A stretch of DNA of 64,000 nucleotides from Tamarix chinensis. Taxonomy: Eukaryota > Streptophyta > Magnoliopsida > Caryophyllales > Tamaricaceae. Shown piece by piece: positions 25,721 to 37,546 of this stretch. Both the position numbers and the translations under genes were made by a program. The stretch lies in NCBI GenBank assembly GCA_030549775.1, contig CM060180.1, forward strand, positions 35,251,090 through 35,315,089, written 5' to 3'. Position 1 is the first letter of the stretch. Each line of letters opens with the position of its first letter. Below the pieces are notes generated by a model, which had not been told where the DNA came from, ran no database searches, and saw only the letters and a list, made by a program, of their open reading frames with translations.

Positions 25721-28165
25721 GAGTGTTTTTGTGTGCTTGGATGATTTAGTGTATATTTGCATATATATCAAAAAAATATCCATATTTTTGTTTGTATTTG
25801 TGGTATGTTTAGAGTCTCCTTAACTAGTCAATGGTGATTATATATTTGAAATATAACTAAGAGATGGTCATAAGACTAAGATAATGTGAGTGGATTTTTT
25901 TTTTGTTAATTTTGATGTAGAGAACACTTATCTGCATGAATAGATGTGCATGGAAAAGAACATATATGATTATCTAATCACCATTATGACATGTTGAGAT
26001 TCATAATGTCCCACAATGAGCTATATTTACCTTCTTTTCGGAGTGAATTCACATGAAATAATCTATCTGTCTTAGTTTTAAATTTTTTTTTTGCAAACCT
26101 CATATATATTTAATTTCTTTCATCATATTACTTACCATAGTTATTATAGTGTAATCTAGAGACTACCAAAAGTTACTCTGGAGCTAGTTGAAGCTTATAG
26201 TCAAAACATACTAATACGTGTATATAATATTAGGGTTGTAAACAACCTGAGCCGAGCCAAATACCCTTGGGCTTAGGCTCAACTCGTTTAACTAAATGAG
26301 CCCAAAATAAGGCTCGAGCTCGACTCATCTAACTAAATAAACAAGCCGAGCTGAGCTTTTAATGAGCTGAGTCCAGTCGAGCTCATGAGTCAAAGCCAAA
26401 AAATGAACCGAGCCTTACTTTTTTGAGCTTGAACTTGTCTCATTTAATAAAGGAGCCTAAAGTTAAGGCTCGGGCTTGGCTCATTTAACTAAACAAACAA
26501 GCCAAACCGAGCTTTTTAATAAGCTGAACTTAGCCGTATATCAAACTGGCTCAACTTATTTATATCCCTACACAAGATGTACATCCTATTGAAGTCATTT
26601 TTATCATATACATTGACCATATATTTTTCTTCATTACCCACTTTAGATAACCTTTGGGACTAATCCTTAATTAGAGTTAGTGGAAAGGAATCATTTTATT
26701 ATATTATGGAAATAGAGTGGTTATGTATGTGATAGTATGTGGAAGAAATATATGTATTTATGTTGAGAAAGGAATTTTTTATGTTTGGTGGTGGAGGAAA
26801 AATATATATATATATTCACTACATTGTTATCCATTTTATTTGTTTCAAAAGAAAAGAAAAAAATTAAAATTTTAAAAATTAAAAATAAAATAAAATGTTA
26901 TGACATAAGGAAGGGAGGGAGGTATGGAGAGGATGACTTTGAGAGAGTTATATTCATGTTACTTTTTATTATATCATTGTTTTAATTTAGTTTTTAGGTT
27001 GAGGTGTGTATCATTGATCATTATTGATGTGGATTTGACTATTATATTTCATCTAATTATTAGAGTTCCACTAGCTCTTAGCCTCTTAACACCGCAATCC
27101 TAGAATACTCCATACCCCATGTACCTTAGCACATTACAACCTATAAATTCCTATTTTAATTATGATATAGACAGCCTTTGATCTGATGAAGATTATTCAT
27201 AAGAGTTAAGTATATGGTTTGGTCTATTTGACAAGTGGTTGATATCTTTCATGAGGTTTTATCTATAAAAAATGAGACTTCTTTGTTGATACATATGAGT
27301 CACTTGTTCTTTTCATCATCTTATATCTTATATATCATAGTGTACTTTTTTTATAGCCATGAATCTAAGAAAGAGAAAATAGAGGGTATCCTTAGTGAGG
27401 ATGGATCTTAATGTGACTAATGTGTGGTAGATTCCTATACATATTATTTCTCTATTCATATCTGTCATATTTATTATGAACCATATATTGAAATTAACCC
27501 TTTAAATTTTTCACTAATGAATATTGGTTAAGTGCTAATCTTTGAATTATGAAAGTAAAAGGTTCTTAGACAATATTGGTTAAGGGTGTTAGAAGTGTGT
27601 TTTTCTTTTTTCATTTGAATTATGTGTGATTCTGTGGGTATATCATCTACGAAACCCTCACATGACCTTACTCATCCTCTAAGGGCTACCAAGGGGTTTA
27701 AAGATCTTGTTCCATATGCTAAGTAAAATCATAAGACTTACAAAAGTGTCTAGTTAGTTTTATTTATTTTCATTTCAAATTGTCTTTCTTGATGTTAAGT
27801 AAGAAGCTAACTATGGGTGTATTCATGTATCTATATTTTTACATATTTTATAACCTTTTAATATTATATTTTGATCTTTTATTTGAATAGTATTATGAGG
27901 GTAATTATAAGTTTGTGCTTAATTGATAATAACCTCAAATATTTAATTGATTGAGCTAAAACGATAAAAAATTGAGGGCTTAATTTATGAGAATATTTAT
28001 TATTTTCTAAACTATTATTTTGTAGGAATAATAAAATTGAACTAAAAAATATTGTGTGAGTACCTACACACACACAAAAAAATACCATACCAATTCAGCC
28101 CATGAAAAGAAAAAAAAAAAGAGAAAGGCCCACTAACTAAGTCGGGCACAACAAAAAAGGGGCAT
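25721..28165. other. AT-rich sequence, probable transposon remains
   Basis: No supported gene apart from the MITE-like element at 26.2-26.6 kb. The open frames here are short and of low complexity. Some of this may be the decayed 3' LTR of the Athila-like element, but no terminus was seen. Confidence 0.35.
26231..26570. mobile_element. MITE-like element, relative of the 17.1 kb MITE
   Basis: Begins TAGGGTTGTAAAC and ends TTATATCCCTA, with an interior full of GGCTCGAGCTC / GAGCCGAGC words like the element at 17,103. It is longer (340 bp), apparently because an internal block is duplicated (AAGGCTCG... repeated at about 26,309 and 26,465). Flanking 8-mers do not match, so it is older or rearranged. 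Confidence 0.65.
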
Positions 28166-28170
28166 AGAGA

Positions 28171-28390
28171 GGGAGAGAGAGAGAGAGAGAGAGAAGATTG
28201 TTGATGTAGGGGTGGAGGAGAAAAAGAGAAAAAGAAGGGGGAACAATGTAGGTGTGAAGAGAAAGAGAAAAATTTATGTCATTGAGGAGAGATAAAAAGA
28301 TATCAAGAAGAATTTATTTTGAATGAAAATCAGCAAATTTTTATTCCATTAAATTGCTAAATTTTTTATCCTTAAATATTTTCAGTTGTT

Positions 28391-28482
<92 letters not shown>
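28171..28482. repeat. (GA)n and compound (CT)n(TA)n microsatellites
   Basis: GA repeat at 28,171-28,194, CT repeat at 28,394-28,432 running directly into a TA repeat at 28,433-28,482. Between them is AT-rich sequence with nothing recognised. Confidence 0.9.
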
Positions 28483-28486
<4 letters not shown>

Positions 28487-30249
28487 CAATTTATTTATTG
28501 TAACTGGCTAAATAATTTTTGCCGAGGAATAAATTTAAGCTTTACACTATGATTTTTGATAAAATAATTTTTTTTTATTTTATGATATTGTCCTTTGACT
28601 CTAATTTAATTGTTATAATTTATATATGTGATTCTGGCTTCCTTATAGTAATTGTACATAGGATTACACGCTTGTTAGGTGGATATATGAACACATCATT
28701 ATTCATATATATAAATTACAACAAAATTAGATAATAATTCACTAAATATTTTTTAATAGTTTTGTGATTCTTGTCAAAGTAGTGAAACGTTTAGATATGC
28801 GTAGGTCAAAGAAGGGGAATGTAGCTTGACATAACTGAGGCATTAGGTTATATACTTAAACTAACATGCTTTCAATTGTACTTAATGATTTAGATCTAGT
28901 TAAATATAGAAGCCTCCCGTTAGGACTATATTGTTAGATTTTAATAATATCACTTTTTGTTTTAATTATATCATGGAAGTAATATAAGGTGTATAGACGT
29001 GTTTTTTGTCATGCAACTTCATTAGTTTCTTTCTTGTGATTAGTAGATGACTTAGAAATTACTTTTATATTTGTACCAAGTCCAATGGTAGATTTTAACT
29101 TCCCTATCACATTTTTTATATTAGTATTCACCCATATTTATTTATTATTTTATTTTAATTAATTTTTATTATTTTATATTTTTACCACCCATAATTGTAT
29201 TTTCTTATTATTTATTTTTATTATATGATTTAGAGTCTTTTATTTTATTATTTGTGTGCTAGCTAAATTTAGGCGAGTCCTCTCAATCTCAATCTAGAAT
29301 GATACCCTTATTTATTAATACTACAATTGACAACAAAAGGGTTTAAATTGCGTGACATCTATGGCTCTACCAATATAATACCACATTATTTTATTCACAA
29401 AATTTTTTAGCACGTAGGCTTTGGGTCACTCATGAAATAATTATCTAGAGCAAAGTGGCTATACGATACCCACAAATGTGCTACCACATAGGGACAGATA
29501 AAACCACACAAAATAATTGTCTAGAGCATAGAGACTAAAGATATCCACAAAAACCACTCGGTACCCTAATTCTTTAATTATGCACACCCCCTTTAGGTCT
29601 TGTAAATCAGCCATAAAGTAGAAAGAGGGACATTTATAAATACAAAGAGAATAATAGCAAACATAAAATATGCTACAGCATTGAGATAGATAACACCATA
29701 TAAAATAACAAAGAAGGCATTTGTTGCACGACCCTACCTCAGATTCCATCCCAAGGCTACTTAAGGTGAACTATATACATCTGAAAGCTATGATCATTGA
29801 AGTGATATATTGCACAATTATCATAATCCATTCCTTTCACTTATCAGTTGGACTATTCATACTTAATGTCCATGACCATATATTCCATCATATATAACAC
29901 ATTAATAAATAGAATTCAACCATGGTATTCCCATTAACAAACATGATACTAAAATAATAGTTCATGGTGCATCTATACACCTTACATAACGAAACAACTT
30001 ATAAAATACAACTATGAGTAATCATGATTCATGTGTGAAAAACTACATGATAGCACATTACAAGATAACCATGTGGCTTAGACACACAAACTATTGCCTT
30101 ATTAACAAACCCTAGCATATTCTTAACATAACCAAAATATAGAATATTACACATCAACACATAATATTCTATTAGCTAAGAGATTATAAGGTTTACCTAG
30201 CTTCCAAACTATTTTAGCACAATAAGAAGGAGAACCCTAGCTTTGGGAT
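28483..30249. other. AT-rich intergenic sequence; short degenerate tandem repeat
   Basis: No supported gene. Around 29,440-29,710 a block (TCTAGAGCAWAGWG...CCACAAA) is repeated at about 29,443 and 29,519, followed by a more diverged copy near 29,675. The 96-codon minus frame across it is a by-product of this repeat. Confidence 0.4.
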
Positions 30250-30722
30250 CCACTAAAACACCTTCCTAAATCACCTTTGAAAATAATAGGACTAAGTTAG
30301 GAAAAGAGAACTATCTCCTTATTCTTCAATTGGATGAATATGCTCTGGAACTCATCAAGGTATGATGTAATGGGCTCCATATTTTCATACCTCAATTTAT
30401 AAAATTTCCTCATTAGTTGTACCTAATTTCTAATATTCTTGTTCACACAAAGAAAATATAGCTTTGATCACACTCCATATACTATGGTTTGTTCCTCAAC
30501 ATGATAGATAATGTTTCCATCAACCCATTGATGGATACAACCATAAAATATTTTATTAAGCTTGTTCCACTCTCCTTTTTCTTTTAGGATCTCAAACATG
30601 AATCATTTACTATCAATCGAATATACCAAAAATTTTACATATAGCAGATCTTCCATATTACTCTTCTCAATCCTATAATTCATGTTGTTCAACATCACCA
30701 TGATCAGTTTAATAGATGCCAT
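30250..30722 (-). pseudogene. Ty1/copia gag remnant
   Basis: Minus-strand translation shows blocks typical of Copia gag (UBN2 type): NMNYRIEKSNMEDLLY near the start (about 30,690), LNKIFYGCIHQWVDGNI, then VQLMRKFYKLRYENM and LDEFQSIFIQL (about 30,330-30,430). Gag packages the element RNA. Several stops interrupt it and no pol region follows in place, so only a fragment survives. The sequence upstream in its sense is broken by the solo LTR inserted at 31,016. Confidence 0.7.
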
Positions 30723-31560
30723 GACTCTAAACCAACTATACAATTATGATAAAATGTAAAATTAGGGTACAAGTATAATGAAATGATAATTATGGGAGGA
30801 GGAAATTGGAGAATTTTATGAAAATTTGGAGAAAATAGAGAGATTTCCCATGTTTTACAAAGGGTAAAGAGAGAGCATTTTATCCTCTTCCTCATCCTTG
30901 AGTACAAAACTTAACCATCATTAGTTGTCTAACTTATATATCTTTCTAACTAAAACCACTCATAGTTAGGGAAATATATAAGTTATAACTTAATGATTGA
31001 TTTTATGAGTTGGACTGAAATACCCCAAAAATCTTAATTTAGGAATTATGACAAATAATAATTTATTAGAGAAAAATTAAGAAAATAGGTGAATTTATTA
31101 AATAAAGAGGAAATTTATTGAGGAAAAATAAGGAGAAAATAATAAATAAGTTATTTAGAAAATTTTGGACATTTTATTAATTAAAATGGAAGTTAAGGAC
31201 AATTTATCCAAAATAGCCTAACTAATTTTAAAATGGATTTAATTATTATAATTAAAAAAATTATTATTAAAATTAAATATCTAAATTAATTATATAAATA
31301 AATAAAGACCCAAATACCTCCAACCCAACCATTTTATCATTTCTCCATTTTCCCTCTTTCCTTTTCTCCTTTCTTTTCTCTTTTTTTTTCCTTCCTCCTC
31401 CTTTACTTTTTTTCTTTTCCTTCCCCCCCGGCTGGGCCAGTCCACCGGCCCAGATGCTGTTTTTCTCCCTCGTCTCGCGTACAGGCCGCCCAACCCTCCC
31501 TTTTCTTTCCCTTTTTCCCTTCCCGCGGCCCAGCGTCGTTCGACACCTTCCCGTGCACCC

Positions 31561-31690
31561 AAACGCAGCGTTTCGGCCCTCCTTCCGCTGAGACGCTGCG
31601 TCCGATCGCTGAAGATAGCCGTTGCCAAACGGGCAACGCGACGCGGCGCTCTGTCCCCCATAACATTGAAATGCCGCGTTTGGTTTTAAA
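31561..31690. repeat. CpG-rich palindrome cluster in solo LTR
   Basis: Short near-perfect palindromes lie close together: AAACGCAGCGTTT at 31,561-31,573 and GACGCTGCGTC at 31,592-31,602, with related GACGCGGCGCT and GCCGCGTTTGG words to 31,682. They share an ACGCNGCGT core and may be protein-binding sites of the LTR enhancer; function is inferred only. Confidence 0.45.
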
Positions 31691-32059
31691 AACCTTATAA
31701 ACGCTGAACCGACCGGTCCCCCCTTCTTTTCTTTTTTCCCTGGACCGTCGGTCATCCTCCTTTCCCCTTCCTTCTTCTTCCTCGCACAGCCGCCGACCTA
31801 CAGCTCGAATTTCGCTGGCGGCCACCAGCCCAGTACCGACTGTCCTTCCCTGCCTCTCTCCCTGTCGTTTTATTTCTCTTTTCGACCCCGACCAAGTCCC
31901 TCTCTCCCTTTCCCGCGTGCCATCTCCTTCCCTTTTCCTCTCCCCTTTCCCCGACCTAACCTGCCATGGCAGGACCTGCACCACCTGCCATTGGCTGGCC
32001 ACCTGCACACCTGCCTCACATGCCTCCTTCTCCCCTTATCGTTTTTCCCTTCCAATTAC

Positions 32060-32070
32060 CTATAAATACC
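32060..32070 (+). promoter_or_regulatory. Probable TATA box of the giant LTR
   Basis: CTATAAATACC follows the pyrimidine-rich tract about 1.04 kb from the LTR start. It is the best TATA match in a GC-rich setting and would place U3 at about 1.07 kb and R plus U5 at over 4 kb. No transcript evidence. Confidence 0.5.
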
Positions 32071-32755
32071 CCCCATTGGTAGCCCCGATCAGCTCCCTTT
32101 TCAATTTTTGCCCCAAAACCCTGCCTCTCCGCCGCCTCAAAAAGACGGGCTTTCTGCCGTCACCGGAGACCACCGCCGCCACTTCTGCCCACCGTTATCA
32201 TCCCTGCACTTCCCTCTACGAAACCAGACCACCAACACCCCTCCCCTTGCCCTGCACGTGCCGCCCTAGCCGTGCAAAATTCCTATCCCGAAACCACCAC
32301 CTCCAGCCTTCGCCGCCCTTGCGCCGCCTTCCACCGCCAGCCCAGCCGTCACCAGAGCCTCCTCCGCCCTCCAAAATGCCCAGCAGACCTCCCTCTACCT
32401 TCCCATACCTCCATCTTCCCCTGCCTCCCTCTCCTCCTTCCTCCCTCATCTTCCACCTCTCCCCACCACCCTCGGCTGCCGTCGTCGCCGCCGCGCGCCA
32501 CCACCCCTTGCCACGCCACCATCCTCATTCCACTCCCCTTCACCTGCTCTTTCTTTCCCCACCTCAAACTCCTCCTTTCCCCCTCCCATCTAACCACCAC
32601 CTCCATATTTTCCTCTCTTCTCCACCTCCACCGTCGCCGCCACGCGCCGCCGCCGGACCACCACCGACCCTAGGTGGTTCTCCACTCACCCAAACCCTAA
32701 TACCCCTTTTTTATAACTGCTACTATTTTCTACTAATATTAATACTAATATACTT

Positions 32756-33112
32756 ATTATTATTATTATTATTATTATCATTATTATTATTACTTTTATT
32801 ATTATTATTATCATTATTACCATTATTATTGCCTCTATTATTAATGTTCTTATTTCTTACTAATACTAACATCCCTTTTAAACCCTAAGCTGTATTATAC
32901 TTAACTTTGGTCTTATTTTTATAATTATTAGTATTAACATTTTTATCATTATTATTTCTATTATCCTCACTATGGTTACTATTATTATTGCTTACCCTTA
33001 CTTGGTTGTATTATTATTATTATTATTACTATTATTATTATTATTATTATTATTACTATTATTATTATTATTACTATTATTACTATTGTTATTGTTATTA
33101 TTATTATACTTA
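32756..33112. repeat. (ATT)n-rich trinucleotide microsatellite in solo LTR
   Basis: Runs of ATT, interrupted by ATC and ACT, in two blocks (about 32,756-32,835 and 33,010-33,112). It produces a poly-leucine open frame at 32,972-33,169 that is not a gene. Confidence 0.85.
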
Positions 33113-35220
33113 ACACATTTGTCACCATTGTTAATAATAATACTACTTTGTCTTATCCATGTTACCTAACTCAAGCTAGTAAATATCATTTGGTTGTTAA
33201 CTAAGAAGAGTACTTGAACCTTATTACCATACCATTTAACATTAACCCTAACCTCATTACTATGACACTATTATTAACTATTACTATTATTACTACTATC
33301 ACTACCTTATTGTTGTAATCAAAAGCATTTGAACCCTTTTATTATTCAAGAATATACAACTATTATCATTATCACCCTTAGGAATAGTTACTTGTAACAT
33401 TGTGACCTTATAATAATATTATTTCGAATATGACACCATTAATACACTTAGCCTTAAAAACGCTAGGGTTTCTCTCACTATAAACATTAGTGTCACTAGT
33501 ATTAGTTTTATTATTATTATTATTATCACTATTTTTCTATAGTTAGCATGAACATTATTATTATAAGAATAGGGCTAACGGGTCTAATAATATAAGTGTA
33601 ACAATAGGTATTAAAAATAAACATATTTTGACTGCTAATAATTAGTATACTAATTATAAGGTAAAAATCCTAGTCTTTGGATAAAACCCTCTTTAGTAAT
33701 AAAAACCCAAATCCTAAACTAGAATAGGGGGTGATGGTACTTGCAAGGGAAACTAATACTTAGCATTTTCCCCTTTTATAGGTAACCCCGACCAAAGCCC
33801 TAAGGAGTTAGAGGAGCGTGCTCCAAGCCCGGCGTCGCCTTAGGTAAGGACGAAGCTATGGCCTTTGTGTGATGTGTGACCTGTATGTTTTGAATGTTGT
33901 ATATGCCATGATATGTCGTGTATTATATGATTGTGGGAAACTTCTTATGTAGCGCAGCTTGGAGATTGATGTATGTTTGTATGTGTTTCCTATGGCATGA
34001 GCATGACATGTATATGTATGATGTTTATGAGGTGATATGATATAACCCTCTAGGACATGCATGCTAGGGTGATTGTTATGATGATATGGGAATGAAAGGA
34101 TAAAAAGGAAATAAATGGGAAGTGAGTTCACTAAGGGGGATATGAGGTTGACCTAAGTATCTCATGATCCATGAGAAAAGATTTAATAAGGGAGGAATGA
34201 CCTAAACAAATGAGAGTTGGGGAAACCATGCATGGGAGTCGTAAAATTTGCATGATGACTTGGGGTATTTGCATGAGGTGACTAACTCTTGCATGGGGGT
34301 GTGTCTTACGTGAGAAAAGTTGAATTTGGGTGTAAGTAAGAGAATGGGAGAGTCTTGGAATGATTGGAGACTTAGTATGAAAAATAATACGTAAGTTGGC
34401 GCATAAGAGACCTTATTAGGGTTTTGTGTGTAAGCGGGTGTTGGAGAGTCCGCATGGAGCGTTTAAATTAAACATGGGAATGAATCTTACTTGAGGAAAG
34501 TTGATTTAGGGCGTAAATGAGATAATGTCAAAGTTATGGGTCCATTGGAGACTTTGATGTAAAATAGTACGTAGGCGGATGTAAGGGTGTATAAGGAAAT
34601 CGATTAGGGTTTTTGGGAGAAAATGGAAATTTGGGAAGTACAAAAGTAGGTATGATTAAGGAAGGGTGGAGTATGGGTTAGAGTGAGATTTCATTTATAT
34701 AAAAGGTGAGTATGGGTTCCCATGTGGAAGAAGAGACTTTGGGATGAAAAGAGAGAGGTTACTTGTGGGAGAAGAAAGGTACTAAGGCTGAGGTGATCAA
34801 CTAGGGTTTTCATGGTTATGTGCTGAATCGAAAGGTAAAGTGATATGTTTTGGGAGAGGATCTAATTGAGGTAAGATGTGGGGCGTTGAATGAGGTAAAG
34901 GTAGCGTAAGTGGGAGAAGGTTGGGCCACATCGGCCCAATTAGGGTTTTCAAGGGAAAACCCTAGGGGTGATGGGAGGTGGAGTTGATGTCATGAGTGTA
35001 GGGCCTAACCCACACCCGTAGGGGTTGACTCTTTCATCTAAGGGTAAGTGAAAAGGTAATGGATGTCGGGGTATGATAAGGGGCGCAGGAGTCTCAAGAT
35101 ATGGGACGGGGCCCCCTGGGGGGATAGAATAGAGAGTAGTAGACATGCATGTCAAGGATGGAACCTTATTTAATAATACATGAATAAGACATTAACTACT
35201 TAAAGAGTAAGATTGTTGAG

Positions 35221-35812
35221 CCGGGCCCAGACCGATCCACCGACATAATAGTGGCCAGGTGCCGGGGTGCCCTGGAGACCGATCCACCGGTATATAATAG
35301 TGGTTAGGTGCGCTCTGCCCTATACGTAACTGATCCATCGGCTATAATAGTGGGGGATCCCGAGCTCAACAAACCAAACAATATGTTGAAATTAAATCAT
35401 GGGAAAGATACTATATACTTACAGTGGAACACCATGAGAGTCGGGGCCAGACCGATCCACCGGCATAATAGTGGCCAGGAGCTTTGTGCCCTGGAGACCG
35501 ATCCACCGGCATATAATAGTGGTTAGGTGTGTTCTGCCCTATAAGTGACCGATCCACCGGCTATAATAGTGGGGTTCCTGTACTCGCATGGATTAACAAA
35601 GACTATGGTGTGAAATGACTCATAAACAAATCATGGAAAGATACGTTATAATCACAGTGAAACACCATGAGAGTTGGGGCCAAACCGATCCACCGGCATA
35701 ATAGTGGCCAGGAGCGTTCTGCCTTGGAGACCGATCCATCGGCATAAAATAGTGGTTAGGTGCGTTCTGCCCTATAAGTAACCGATCCACCGGCTATAAT
35801 AGTGGGGTTCCC
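35221..35812 (+). repeat. Higher-order repeat in solo LTR
   Basis: Three blocks of about 220-235 bp start near 35,221, 35,440 and 35,676. Each block holds three subunits of about 47-51 bp built on CCGATCCACCGGCATAATAGTGG-type sequence with alternating tails (GGCCAGG, GGTTAGG, GGGGTTC), then a spacer containing AACACCATGAGAG. The core CCAC...GTGG is an inverted repeat. The array is about 0.7-1.27 kb before the LTR end and has a 58-bp-unit counterpart in copy A. Confidence 0.85.
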
Positions 35813-36498
35813 GCACTCTCATGGATTCATAACGATTATGATGCGAATCGACTATAATTATCAGAGTTATGAAAAGAAGAAGTTGGATTGGACCATAACC
35901 GATCTACATCATCCATAATATTACATGTTGCTTATGTGTTTGTGTTGTGCATGTTATGTTGTATGATGGTATGCTTGGCGTTAGCGCACCTGCGCCCTTA
36001 CTCAGTATTGGATCCATACTGATACTACCTTGATTGAATGGGTCTTGTGATGATCCACCGATGGTGGGGAGCAGACTTCTTGTGCAGGTTTATGATCAGG
36101 TACTATCTTGGGGTGGAAGGCTTAACTTGAGTGAGTAGGCGATCCGGATACTGATCCTTTTTGGGGATAGTTTTGTTAGCTATATTTTGTATTACGTTTC
36201 CCGCTTTTAAAGAAAAAGCATTATGGGGTTATAATCCTAAATTGTATTCAAACTTTTGTTTGACTTATATCTTATTAACGATTTATGCTAAATGTCATCT
36301 TGCATTTTATGATAATTCGTACTTATTGATGATAGGATTTAGCCTTAGCACTTAGTACTGGAACGGTAGGAATGAACCGGTCTGGTACTAAGTGTGGCGG
36401 TAATACCCCCAAGTTTACGGTTTTAATTCTTTTACTTCCGCTAACCTTTTGATTTAAACGGAATTTTTCAGTAGTAAATTTGGGGGTGTTACATGGAC

Positions 36499-37165
36499 CC
36501 TGTCAACTTATATAATGACCTATTGATGAGTACCAAGTTCCTTATATTAAGAAATTCCCTAAGCACTCTCTGAAATCCATTCTTCACTCATATCTACTTC
36601 CTTGGTTTCATCCACTAGGTCTTCGTTCCCATCAATCCTATGTTATGTACTTTGTATGTCTCGCCTAATTAATTCCTCCTAGTTAACACATCCCTAGCTA
36701 ACACCCCTAGCTGACTACCTAGCTTGATGCCCCTAATTGATGCACCCCTAGCTAGCAATGACTTATTGAGGTTACCTTGTTGATGTCCCTTGGTTAACAA
36801 CCCTAGTAGAATTCATCTTGCTAACTACACTTTTCCTATGGCATTGGTCTTCCTATTAAATAACCCTAACTAATGATAGCAAGCTCAAATATTACTTTGG
36901 GTTTTAGAGGAATTAATTATGTTTTTGGCTACCAATTGATTAATAAATTTTGACTTAGCTAGTTGAGTCTTGTTCCATAACTAAATTTTAGAAAGTCAAA
37001 TTCTTATTTATATTAGAGTCTATTCCCATAAGGAGGTAGATCTTCACACAAATTAAAATATATAAAGGGATAAAATCTACAAAAGAAAATATTCAAATTT
37101 GAATATTATACAAGCAAAGGAACACAAAGAAGATATAAACTTAACAACTACACGAGTCAATCACA
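36499..37165. other. Intergenic sequence with CCCTAGCTAAC-type repeats
   Basis: No gene. Between about 36,680 and 36,850 the word CCCTAGCTAAC and variants recur at irregular spacing. This is the right flank of the solo LTR insertion site and precedes the exon 2 of the split phytocyanin gene. Confidence 0.4.
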
Positions 37166-37546
37166 ACCCAATAAAATAAATACACACTAGAAAAAAGCAA
37201 CACATTAGACCTAAAACAAGGAACGTAAAGGTAACAAAGATTCCCAAGTTCAGAGTTGTAGCTCTATTAGTTCATGTGGATCCATATGAGCTTATGCTCA
37301 AGATCAATTCCGGTGCACTGGTGGGTGAAGGTGTAGGTGATGAGCTTCCAAAAACATTGATGGCAAGCTTTTGACCATTGGCACAATGGTTGAATATGGT
37401 GCAAATGTAGTATTTATATCCGATTGAGTTTAAAGTTATGTCAACAGGGGAGGTCTGATAAACTGCAATAGGTTTGGCTTTGGTACATTTATCATATGCA
37501 TCCTTGGCAACTTCTGCAACTATGTGTACCCCAGTCCACTGAAAAT

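Larger units (their letters stand above)
31016..36493 (+). mobile_element. Complete giant solo LTR, copy D (5,478 bp) with target duplication
   Basis: Starts TGAAATACCCC at 31,016 and ends GGGGGTGTTACA at 36,493. The 5 bp on both sides are identical: TGGAC at 31,011-31,015 and again at 36,494-36,498, the hallmark of an LTR-retrotransposon insertion. The inside holds no gag or pol, so it is a solo LTR left by recombination. Internal order: AT-rich start, GC-rich pyrimidine tract (31.3-32.7), a TATA-like box at 32,060, ATT microsatellite (32.75-33.1), AT-rich middle, and an array of nested repeats (35.2-35.8). All long open frames in it (up to 323 codons) are low-complexity Pro/Ser/Leu or Arg/Glu/Gly sequences without domains. 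Confidence 0.9.

Noticed and set aside
31917..32888. 323-codon plus-strand open frame (and 201- and 160-codon minus frames at 31.3-32.0 kb)
   Set aside because: They lie in the GC-rich pyrimidine tract of a solo LTR, have low-complexity Pro/Ser/Leu or Arg/Gly/Glu composition and run into a poly-Leu microsatellite. No domain is visible.
14430..36493. LTR copies A and D as the two LTRs of one element
   Set aside because: They are in opposite orientation and enclose unrelated transposons rather than gag/pol of one element.
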